36,231 nt of DNA, from assembly GCF_002498065.1 (NCBI RefSeq), contig NZ_DAFZ01000084.1:1-36231 (forward strand), written 5' to 3'. Positions 22,607 through 29,794 of this stretch are shown here, one piece after another. Below the pieces are notes generated by a model that was not told the DNA's origin, made no database searches, and worked only from the letters and a program-made list of their open reading frames with translations. The stretch is from Methanoculleus sp. UBA208. Lineage in GTDB: Archaea > Halobacteriota > Methanomicrobia > Methanomicrobiales > Methanoculleaceae. How positions within the stretch are numbered: position 1 is the stretch's first letter; each line of letters starts with the position of its first letter. The position numbers were made by a program, and so were the translations under genes.

Positions 22607-24265
22607 ATGGCCGAATACTCCGTACTGATCGGCGGGAAGGCCGGCGAGGGCATCAACACGGCGGGTCTCTCCATCGCCGGCCTCTTCTCCCGCCTCGGCT
22701 ACCGCACCTACATGTACTTCGACTACCCCTCGCTCATCCGGGGCGGGCACAACTTTGCGATCGTCCGGGCCTCGGACAGGATAGTCGGGGCGCATCGTAC
22801 CCGGGTCGACGTCCTCCTCGCCTTCGACCAGAACAGCATCGAGAACCACCGCCAGAGGCTCCATGCCGGCACGACGGTCGTCTACGACGCCTCGCAGGTT
22901 GTGCAGGCGGAAGGCTACGGCCTCCCGCTCGATGATATCGTCAAAGAGGAGAAAGCGCCCCCGATCACCAAAAACTCCGCGATGCTCGGGACGCTTGCCC
23001 GGGTGGCGGGTATCGGCCGGGAGGTTCTCGAAGACGTCCTTCGCGCAACCGTCCCCGCAAAGCACCTAGAGGCGAACCTCCGGGTCGCCGGGCGGGGCTA
23101 CGATGCCGTGGAGGGTGTCTTCACCGTAGAACCCCTTGATGCCCCGGCACTCCCGGTCCTGACCGGAAACGAGGCCGCGGGGCTCGGGCTCGTCCACGGG
23201 GGGCTGGACACCTACGTCGCCTACCCGATGACTCCGTCGTCGAGCCTTCTTCACTTCCTTGCCAACCGCGCCGAAGACCTCTCGATCAGGGTCATCCACC
23301 CTGAAAACGAGATCGGCGTCATCCTGATGGCGCTCGGGCTTGCCTACGCCGGCGAGAAGACGGCGGTCGGCACCTCGGGCGGCGGATTCTGCCTGATGAC
23401 CGAAGGCCTCTCCCTTGCCGGGATGTCGGAGATTCCCGTGACGATCGTGATGGGGCAGCGGCCCGGCCCGAGCACCGGGGTGCCGACCTACACCGCCCAG
23501 ACCGACCTCCACTTCGTCCTGAACGCAGGCCAGGGAGAGTTTCCCCGGTTCGTCGTCGCCCCGGGCGACCTCGAGGAGGCCTACGCCTGGTCGGCGACTG
23601 CGCTGATGCTCTCCTGGCGGTACCAGGTCCCCGCGATCGTCCTCACCGACAAGACGCTCGCGGAAGGTGCCTATTCCTTCGATTTCGGGGCCGTCACAGA
23701 GCCCCCGGACCATGAACCGGTGCTCTGGGACGGCGCGGGCGAGTACCGGCGCTATGCCCGGACCGAGAGCGGGGTATCGCCTCTCACCTTCCCGGGAAGG
23801 GAAGGCGCCGTCGTCAAGGCGAGCAGCTACGCCCACGACGAGGCCGGGTTCACGACGGAAGAGAGCGAGGAGGTCATTGAACTGCAGGAGATGAGGTTTC
23901 GGAAAGGCGAGAGCCTCGGGGCGGAGCTCGCCACCTACCCGGCGGTGAAGACCTACGGAGCACGGAACTCCGGGATGACGATCGTCTGCTGGGGGTCGCA
24001 GAAGTGGGCCTGCATCGAGGCCGCCGAGGAGTTCGGGGCACGGGTCGTCCAGCCGCTCGTCCTTTCGCCGTTCCCCGTCCGACAATGGAAGGAGGCGATG
24101 ATCGGGGCAGGCAGGATCGCCTGCGTCGAGAACAACGCCACCGGGCAGCTTGCCCGCCTCCTTCGGCAGCATGGCTTCGATCCCGGCAGGCCGGTCCTGA
24201 AGTACGACGGGCGGCCGTTCGCGGTCGACGAACTCGCGACACGGCTCGGGGAGGTCTTCGCATGA
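22607..24265 (+). CDS. 2-oxoacid:acceptor oxidoreductase, fused gamma-alpha subunit
   Basis: Subunit of about 552 residues of a CoA-dependent 2-oxoacid:ferredoxin oxidoreductase, cytosolic. Residues 1-185 form the gamma domain (IGGKAGEGINTAG at 7-19, SLIRGGHNF near 44). Residues from about 195 form the alpha (pyrimidine-binding) domain, with YPMTPSSSLLHFLA near 205, HPENEIG near 230 and the flexible GTSGGGFCLMTEGLSLAG near 255. The C-terminal part has the YGARNSGMTIVCWGS transketolase-C-type segment. The fusion matches two-subunit archaeal enzymes, unlike the separate four-subunit Kor/Por sets also found in methanogens. The substrate (2-oxoglutarate, pyruvate or branched) cannot be read from sequence. 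It overlaps the beta gene by ATGA. Confidence 0.9.
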   Translation: MAEYSVLIGGKAGEGINTAGLSIAGLFSRLGYRTYMYFDYPSLIRGGHNFAIVRASDRIVGAHRTRVDVLLAFDQNSIENHRQRLHAGTTVVYDASQVVQAEGYGLPLDDIVKEEKAPPITKNSAMLGTLARVAGIGREVLEDVLRATVPAKHLEANLRVAGRGYDAVEGVFTVEPLDAPALPVLTGNEAAGLGLVHGGLDTYVAYPMTPSSSLLHFLANRAEDLSIRVIHPENEIGVILMALGLAYAGEKTAVGTSGGGFCLMTEGLSLAGMSEIPVTIVMGQRPGPSTGVPTYTAQTDLHFVLNAGQGEFPRFVVAPGDLEEAYAWSATALMLSWRYQVPAIVLTDKTLAEGAYSFDFGAVTEPPDHEPVLWDGAGEYRRYARTESGVSPLTFPGREGAVVKASSYAHDEAGFTTEESEEVIELQEMRFRKGESLGAELATYPAVKTYGARNSGMTIVCWGSQKWACIEAAEEFGARVVQPLVLSPFPVRQWKEAMIGAGRIACVENNATGQLARLLRQHGFDPGRPVLKYDGRPFAVDELATRLGEVFA

Positions 24266-25146
24266 CCCCGGACCAGCCTCCCGGCCGGCTGGCCGGCGGG
24301 CTCATCAGCCCGGCGCAGAACACCTGGTGCCCCGGGTGCGGCAACTTCTCGATCGAGCACATGATGAAGTCGGCCGTCGCCGAACTCTCGGAGGAGGGGG
24401 GGATACCCCTCGAGAACTTCGTCCTCCTCGGCGGGATCGGGTGCCACGGGAAACTGGTCGATTACTTAAACGTCAACAGCCTCTACGCCATCCACGGCCG
24501 TTCGGTCCCGGCGGCCACCGGGATACGCCTCGCAAATCCGGATTTAAAAGTGATCTGCCACGTCGGGGACGGGGACATCTACGCCGAGGGCCTCGACCAT
24601 CTCATCTTCGCGGCCAAACGGAACAGCGACATCACCGTCATCGTCCATGACAACCGGGTCTACGGGCTGACGACGGGGCAGTACACCCCGACGTCTCCCA
24701 CCGGCTTCAAGGGCCGCTCCACCCCCGGCGGGATAACGGAGCACCCCTTAAACCCCCTCGAAGTCATGCTCGCCGCCGGGGCCACCTACATCGCGCGAGG
24801 CTACACGAAGAAGGTCCGGCATTTGAAAGATCTCTTCAAGGAAGCGATCATGCACAGGGGGTTCTCGTTCGTCGACGTCCTCCAGATCTGCGCGACCTAC
24901 TTCAACCTGACCGACTACTACAACGAGCACGCCTACGAGATGCAGGAGGGCGAGGTCGACGCCGGCCGGTTCGAGAGCGCTCTAGGAAAGATCCGGGAGT
25001 GGGACTACGACCGGGAGGCGCCGATCCCGCTCGGGACGTTCTACTCGGTAGACAAGCCCATCTACGAGGAGAAGTTCCGGGTGCTCACGGCCGGGAGGCC
25101 GGAGAGGCGGGCGCTTGTCCGGAAGGTCGTCGAGGAGTGGCGGTGA
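24262..25146 (+). CDS. 2-oxoacid:acceptor oxidoreductase, beta subunit
   Basis: Thiamine diphosphate-binding partner of the preceding subunit, 294 residues. The TPP/Mg motif is GDGDIYAEGLDHLIFAA near 98-114, ending in DNRVYGLTTGQYTPTSP near 131-147. Cysteines CPGC (near 23-26), GIGCHG (near 61) and QICATY (near 213) are placed like the four ligands of the single [4Fe-4S] cluster of this subunit. ATG 24262 overlaps the upstream TGA in an ATGA arrangement, so translation is coupled. No 8Fe-ferredoxin (delta) subunit follows; an SDR gene does. Electrons would therefore go directly to a free ferredoxin. Confidence 0.9.
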   Translation: MTPDQPPGRLAGGLISPAQNTWCPGCGNFSIEHMMKSAVAELSEEGGIPLENFVLLGGIGCHGKLVDYLNVNSLYAIHGRSVPAATGIRLANPDLKVICHVGDGDIYAEGLDHLIFAAKRNSDITVIVHDNRVYGLTTGQYTPTSPTGFKGRSTPGGITEHPLNPLEVMLAAGATYIARGYTKKVRHLKDLFKEAIMHRGFSFVDVLQICATYFNLTDYYNEHAYEMQEGEVDAGRFESALGKIREWDYDREAPIPLGTFYSVDKPIYEEKFRVLTAGRPERRALVRKVVEEWR

Positions 25147-25231
25147 GCCACGCCCGAGACCTTCATAAACCACCCCGACCACAGGGGGCCGGGACGGGCG
25201 GGGTGCCCGGACCACCGGAAGGTGAGGCGGT

Positions 25232-26044
25232 ATGAAACGGCTGGAAGGAAAGAACGTCCTCGTCACCGGCGGCTCGACCGGCATCGGCCGGGCGACGGCG
25301 ATCAGGTTCGCGAACGAAGGGGCAAACGTGGCCATAAACTATCATTCAAGCGAAAGGAAAGCGGAGATCACGCTTGAGGAGGCCCAAAAGACCTGCAGCA
25401 TCGTCCACGAGAAAGGATGCCGTGAGATGCTGGTCCAGGGGGATGTCGCAAACGAAGAGGACGTGAAGCGCATATTCCGCGAAGTTCTCAAGGCGTGGGG
25501 AAGGCTCGATGTCCTGGTCAACAACGCGGGCATCCAGACAGGGAGCCCGACCCACGAGATGGCTATGGACGCCTACGACCGGGTTCTCGCGGTGAACCTC
25601 CGGGGCGCGTTCCTCTGTGCCCGGGAGGCAGTGCGGCACTTCCTCGACCGCGGGGGCGGGGGCATCATCCTCAACAACACCTCGGTTCACGAGACCAGCC
25701 CGAAACCGCAGTACGCCCCCTACGTCGCGAGCAAGGCGGGACTCGGGTCCCTCGGGAAGACGCTCGCGCTCGAGTATGCCGGGCAGGGCATCCGGGTCAA
25801 CACGGTCGCCCCCGGCGCGATTAGAACCCCGCTAAACCGGGAGTGGATGGACGACCCCGAGAAGAGGGCGCTTGTGGAGGGGCACATCCCGATGGGGCGT
25901 GCCGGAGAGCCCGAGGAGATTGCCGCGGTCTTTGCCTTCCTCGCGTCCGACGAGGCCGCCTACATCACCGGGCAGACCATCTACGTCGACGGCGGCCTGA
26001 CGCTCTGCGCCGACTTCAGGACGCCGTGGTCGTCGGGAAGTTGA
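25232..26044 (+). CDS. SDR-family oxidoreductase (glucose 1-dehydrogenase-like)
   Basis: Classical short-chain dehydrogenase of 270 residues using NAD(P)H. Motifs in order: TGGSTGIG (residues 12-19), NNAG (near 93), catalytic Ser in NNTSVHE (near 150), Tyr-x3-Lys as YVASK (near 164-168), and the closing YITGQTIYVDGG. It resembles the enzymes annotated as glucose 1-dehydrogenase or 3-oxoacyl-ACP reductase, so the natural substrate is open. An insert of about ten residues (TLEEAQKTCSIVHEKG) sits after strand 2. The ribosome site AGGTGAGG lies 5-6 nt before ATG 25232. A 38-bp CATAAA-containing stretch further up may be its own promoter. Confidence 0.88.
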   Translation: MKRLEGKNVLVTGGSTGIGRATAIRFANEGANVAINYHSSERKAEITLEEAQKTCSIVHEKGCREMLVQGDVANEEDVKRIFREVLKAWGRLDVLVNNAGIQTGSPTHEMAMDAYDRVLAVNLRGAFLCAREAVRHFLDRGGGGIILNNTSVHETSPKPQYAPYVASKAGLGSLGKTLALEYAGQGIRVNTVAPGAIRTPLNREWMDDPEKRALVEGHIPMGRAGEPEEIAAVFAFLASDEAAYITGQTIYVDGGLTLCADFRTPWSSGS

Positions 26045-26151
26045 GGGGCTGTGGACTCCCGCAACGGGCATACCAGTCCGGAGGCCGCGACCTCCCCTGC
26101 GCCAGTGCCGGAGAGACGCGCAATTAATTCAAACAGATTAATATAATTCCA

Positions 26152-26160
26152 TTTTTATAC
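26152..26160 (+). promoter_or_regulatory. Promoter region of the MFS gene
   Basis: TTTTTATAC at the end of a 40-bp AT-rich island (26120-26160). It would give a 5' leader of about 80 nt before GTG 26266. No gene occurs between 26045 and 26265. Confidence 0.45.
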
Positions 26161-26265
26161 GCTATTGCTCCAAAAAGTTGCTCGGCATAAAGTCTGCTAC
26201 GGCAGTCCCGGTACTGCGGGATTCCCTGGCGTGCCGCCGGGCGATCCTTCGAGGTGAACGGTTCC

Positions 26266-27774
26266 GTGAGCATAAGAGGAGGACGCAGGCGACGCTCGAT
26301 CTTCGAGACAAAAGAGAGCCTGACGGAAGAAGAGGTCCGTCACGGTTTAAAGTTCGTCATCAGGGACGGCCTTGCCACCCAGGCGATGGTGACGCTGACC
26401 GGCGGCATCTTCCTCGTAGCCTTCGCCCTGCAGCTCGGGGCGTCCAACACCGTCATCGGCCTGCTCGCCGCCATCCCGCCGCTCGCAGAGCTCCTGCAGA
26501 TACCCGCCATCTACGTCGTCGACCGCGTGCGTAAAAGGAGGCTCGTGGTCGTGGCGGCGTCGTTCGCCGCGCGCCTCTGCTGGATACCCATCATCCTGAT
26601 ACCGTTCTTCCTCTCACCGGGGCAGGGAATAATCGCGCTCATCGCCTCGATTGCCCTTTACGCATCGTTCTCGGCGATCTCTCACTGCGGGTGGAACTCC
26701 TGGATGCGGGACCTGATACCGCAGGACCGGCTCGGCGACTTCTTCTCCCGCCGGCTGACCCTCTCCACGGGAATTGCGCTCGTCATCAGCCTCGCCGCCG
26801 GGTTCTTCATCGATTCGTGGGAGATCGCCTTCCCCGACCTTGCAGCCTACGGCTACTCCGTCCTCTTCCTTCTCGGGCTCATCGCCGGGCTCGTCGGTAT
26901 CACGTTCCTCGCCCGCACTCCCGAGCCCCGGATGGCTGTCGACGACGGGGAGGACGGCCTGCTCGCCGTTATCAGAAAGCCTTTCGCAGATATCAACTTC
27001 AAGAACCTCATCGTCTTCCTCGGGTCGTGGAACTTCGCCGTCAACCTCGCGTCGCCGTTCTTCACGGTCTATATGCTGCAGAGGATCGGTCTGGACATCT
27101 CGGTCGTCGTCGCCCTCAGCGTCGGGAGCCAGGTCATGAACATCGTCTTCTACCGGTCGTGGGGCAGGGTCTCCGACCGCTACTCCAACAAGTCGGTTCT
27201 TGCGGTGAGCGGGCCGCTTTTCATGCTCGCGCTCTTCGCATGGATGTTCGTCACGCTCCCGAACGTCTACATCATGACCTACCCGCTGCTCGTCCTCATC
27301 CACATCCTGATGGGAATCTCGCTCGCGGGAGTCTCGCTCGCTTCGGGAAACATCAGCCTGAAGATGGCGCCGCAGGGTCAGGCGACCAGTTACCTTGCAG
27401 CGAGCACCTTCGCAAACTCGGTCGCCGCCGGCGTCGCCCCGGTCCTCGGCGGGCTTTTCGTGGACTTCTTCGCCGAGCGGGAGCTCATCTGGACCCTGAT
27501 CTGGAAAGACCCGGTGCAGGAACTTGTCTTCGTCACCCTCGACATCCAGCAGTGGGAGTTCTTCTTCCTCTTCGCCTTCATCCTCGGCCTCTACTCCCTC
27601 CACCGCCTGGCAGTGGTGCAGGAGGAGGGAGAGGCGAAGGAGCAGGATGTCGTGGACGAGCTCATCGCGGGGGTCCGGCGGGATATGCGCAACTTCTCCC
27701 CCGCAGGCGGCCTCCGGGACTTCGTGAAGTTCCCCTTCTCGTCCATCAGGCTTCGCCGGGAGAAGAAGCGATAG
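26266..27774 (+). CDS. MFS transporter
   Basis: Membrane transporter of the major facilitator superfamily, about 502 residues, with 11-12 predicted spans. A charged cytosolic N-terminus (IRGGRRRRSIFETKESLTEE) precedes the first span. The A-like loop between spans 2 and 3 reads YVVDRVRKRRLVV, and the equivalent loop in the second half reads WGRVSDRYSNKSVL. A hydrophilic central loop (about 225-245) joins the two halves, and the C-tail of some 50 residues is cytosolic. The substrate is unknown. I chose GTG 26266 because GAGGTGA ends 8 nt upstream; the GTG at 26254 lies inside that ribosome site. Confidence 0.85.
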   Translation: MSIRGGRRRRSIFETKESLTEEEVRHGLKFVIRDGLATQAMVTLTGGIFLVAFALQLGASNTVIGLLAAIPPLAELLQIPAIYVVDRVRKRRLVVVAASFAARLCWIPIILIPFFLSPGQGIIALIASIALYASFSAISHCGWNSWMRDLIPQDRLGDFFSRRLTLSTGIALVISLAAGFFIDSWEIAFPDLAAYGYSVLFLLGLIAGLVGITFLARTPEPRMAVDDGEDGLLAVIRKPFADINFKNLIVFLGSWNFAVNLASPFFTVYMLQRIGLDISVVVALSVGSQVMNIVFYRSWGRVSDRYSNKSVLAVSGPLFMLALFAWMFVTLPNVYIMTYPLLVLIHILMGISLAGVSLASGNISLKMAPQGQATSYLAASTFANSVAAGVAPVLGGLFVDFFAERELIWTLIWKDPVQELVFVTLDIQQWEFFFLFAFILGLYSLHRLAVVQEEGEAKEQDVVDELIAGVRRDMRNFSPAGGLRDFVKFPFSSIRLRREKKR

Positions 27775-27825
27775 GGGTTGGGGCGCTCCGATACTTTCAT
27801 GAACCCGGGGAAGAAGCCCGATATC

Positions 27826-28557
27826 ATGAACCGGATGAGTCACCATACCTGCTTCGTCATCGCGGCAATGCTGGCAGCGGTGCTCACCGCAGGCTGTGCC
27901 GGAACCCCCCTGACACCCGGCGGGAACAGCGCGCCGCCACCGCCACAGAACGCCGTCACCCTCCCGGAACCCGGATTCGAGGGCGACGTCTCCGTCGAGG
28001 AGGCGCTCTCGGCACGGCGGTCGGTCAGGGTCTATGCCGAAGTGCCGCTGACCATAGACGACGCCGGGCAGGTCCTCTGGGCGGCGCAGGGGGTCACGGA
28101 CGAACGCGGTTACCGGACCGCTCCCTCCGCCGGGGCCCTCTACCCACTGGAGGTCTACCTCGTCGCCGGCAGCGTCACGGGCCTTGAACCAGGGGTCTAC
28201 CACTACCGGCCGGGAGAACACCTGCTCGTCCGGGTCGGCGACGGGGACCGGCGGGCCATCCTGCAGGAGGCGGCCGTCAACCAGACCTCGGTGGCCGACG
28301 CCCCGGCAACGATCGTCATCGCCGCGGTCCCCGAGCGTACGACCGCGAAGTACGGGGAGCGGGGGATGCGCTACGTCTCCATGGAGGCCGGACACGCCGC
28401 AGAGAACGTCTATCTTCAGGCGGAGGCAATCAATCTCGGCACCGTCACTATCGGGGCGTTCGACGACGACGCGGTCAGGGAAGTCCTCGCGCTCCCGGAG
28501 GAGACAACACCGCTCTACCTCATGCCGGTGGGAAGACCGGTTCCGGGGAATGGTTGA
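27826..28557 (+). CDS. SagB-type nitroreductase with lipoprotein signal
   Basis: FMN-dependent oxidoreductase of the SagB/ThcOx branch of the nitroreductase family, about 243 residues. The N-terminus is a hydrophobic signal (HHTCFVIAAMLAAVLTAGC) ending in the lipobox-like TAGC, followed by a Pro-rich linker, so it is predicted to be anchored outside the membrane. The enzyme part starts with EEALSARRSVRVYAEVPLT, then the SagB hallmark RTAPSAGALYPLEVY, and ends with YLMPVGRP. No peptide-modification partner (SagC/D) is nearby, so azoline formation is unlikely. Starts at 27799, 27826 and 27835 are possible; all keep the signal. A cytosolic nitroreductase gene follows after 28 bp. Confidence 0.82.
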   Translation: MNRMSHHTCFVIAAMLAAVLTAGCAGTPLTPGGNSAPPPPQNAVTLPEPGFEGDVSVEEALSARRSVRVYAEVPLTIDDAGQVLWAAQGVTDERGYRTAPSAGALYPLEVYLVAGSVTGLEPGVYHYRPGEHLLVRVGDGDRRAILQEAAVNQTSVADAPATIVIAAVPERTTAKYGERGMRYVSMEAGHAAENVYLQAEAINLGTVTIGAFDDDAVREVLALPEETTPLYLMPVGRPVPGNG

Positions 28558-28585
28558 AGGTGCGGGCCGTCCACAGGGCGGCACG

Positions 28586-29095
28586 ATGGACACGCTCGAA
28601 GCCATCATGACCCGGCGGAGCGTGCGGGAGTACACCGACCGCCCGGTCCCGGGAGGAACGGCGAGGCAACTCCTCGCCGCCGCGATGCAGGCACCCTACG
28701 CCGGCGGCGAACCACCCTGGCACTTCATCGTCATCGACGACCCGGAGATCCTCTCCCGCATCCCGGCGATCAGCCCCTACGCGGAGGTCCGCCCCCCTGC
28801 ACCGGCGGCAATCCTCGTCTGCCTCGACCTCCGTATCCCGGAGAACCGCGACTTTTCGATACAGGCCTGTGCCGCGGCGACGGAGAACCTCCTCCTCGCC
28901 GCCCACGCCCTCGGGCTCGGCGCGGTCTGGACCGCCGTCTACCCGGACGCCGACCGGATGCTCGGGTTTGCAAACCTCTTCTCGCTCCCGGACGGCGTCG
29001 CATCTTTTGCTCTCGTCACCGTCGGCCACCCGGCCGTCCGCCCTCCGCCGGTCGACCGCTACCGCGGGGAGCGGGTTCACCGCAACGGCTGGTGA
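28586..29095 (+). CDS. Nitroreductase family protein
   Basis: Small FMN-binding oxidoreductase of 169 residues, cytosolic. The family opening is MDTLEAIMTRRSVREYTDRPV, with the Arg/Ser flavin-phosphate site RRSVR. APYAGGEPPWHFIVI forms the second flavin-contact region, and LLLAAHALGLGAVWTAVYP is the typical C-terminal helix before the VGHP end. It is shorter than E. coli NfsB-type enzymes but normal for archaeal members; substrate is unknown. I chose ATG 28586. An in-frame ATG at 28550 overlaps the SagB-like stop codon and would add 12 residues. It is probably co-transcribed with the secreted nitroreductase upstream. Confidence 0.85.
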   Translation: MDTLEAIMTRRSVREYTDRPVPGGTARQLLAAAMQAPYAGGEPPWHFIVIDDPEILSRIPAISPYAEVRPPAPAAILVCLDLRIPENRDFSIQACAAATENLLLAAHALGLGAVWTAVYPDADRMLGFANLFSLPDGVASFALVTVGHPAVRPPPVDRYRGERVHRNGW

Positions 29096-29167
29096 TCCCG
29101 TCCCGATCTCCCGGATGCAAATGCTCATTCCTTATCAGGCCGGCGCTCCAACCAGGGATTGTTAACA

Positions 29168-29794
29168 ATGGAGCAGAGAGACGACGCCGGCCGGGAGGCC
29201 GGAGCACCGCCCGGATTCCCGAAGAACCGGACGGAGGCGCTCACCGACGGCATATTCGCCATTGCCATGACCCTCCTGGTGCTCAGCCTCGACGTCCCGG
29301 CAGGCGTCCACGACCCCTCCGACGCCGTCATCGCGGCGATGCTTGCCGGCCAGTTGCCTGCCGTCTACCACTACTTCCTCGCGTTCTTCATCCTCGCTTC
29401 CTTCTGGGTGGCCCATCATGCCCAGGTGGACCGGCTCCGGCAGATCGACCGCACGTTCCTCTGGATCAACATCGCAACACTCATGTTCGTCACGCTGGTC
29501 CCGTTCTCCGTCTCCCTCATCGGCGACTACCCGGGCGAGACCTTCGCAGCGGTCGCTTTCGAGGTAAACCTCCTTGCCCTCGGCCTGCTCTTTGCCGCAC
29601 AGTGGCGGTATGCCACGCATACCCGCCGGCTCATCCGCCCCGGAACCGACATCCAGCGCGGGAACCAGCGGGTGATGGTGGTCCCGGCCGTCTCCGTCGT
29701 CGCGATTCTGCTCGCCCTCGCCGGCTGGACCTGGAGCACGGCGATTTACGCCATCATTCCTCTCGTGATGCGCCTTCTGCCCGGGGGGAGGTGA
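29168..29794 (+). CDS. TMEM175-family (DUF1211) potassium channel-like protein
   Basis: Membrane protein of about 208 residues with six predicted spans, related to prokaryotic TMEM175 channels, which conduct K+ as multimers. The hallmark first helix reads RTEALTDGIFAIAMTLLVLS (residues 22-41), corresponding to the family's FSDG pore motif, here LTDG with a Leu replacing Phe. Span 3 contains FFILASFWVAHHAQVDR, typical of the family. The start ATG 29168 is followed by a polar, acidic N-tail. The gene is convergent with the AguB-AguA gene and overlaps its 3' end by 41 bp. Confidence 0.85.
   Translation: MEQRDDAGREAGAPPGFPKNRTEALTDGIFAIAMTLLVLSLDVPAGVHDPSDAVIAAMLAGQLPAVYHYFLAFFILASFWVAHHAQVDRLRQIDRTFLWINIATLMFVTLVPFSVSLIGDYPGETFAAVAFEVNLLALGLLFAAQWRYATHTRRLIRPGTDIQRGNQRVMVVPAVSVVAILLALAGWTWSTAIYAIIPLVMRLLPGGR

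Noticed and set aside
26614..28635. 673-codon open frame antisense to the MFS and SagB-like genes
   Set aside because: It spans two well-supported genes and their gap, and its product is charged, low-complexity sequence.
27826..29095. Azoline-forming peptide (SagB/C/D) cluster
   Set aside because: No SagC/YcaO gene or precursor peptide is nearby, and the SagB-like protein has an export signal.
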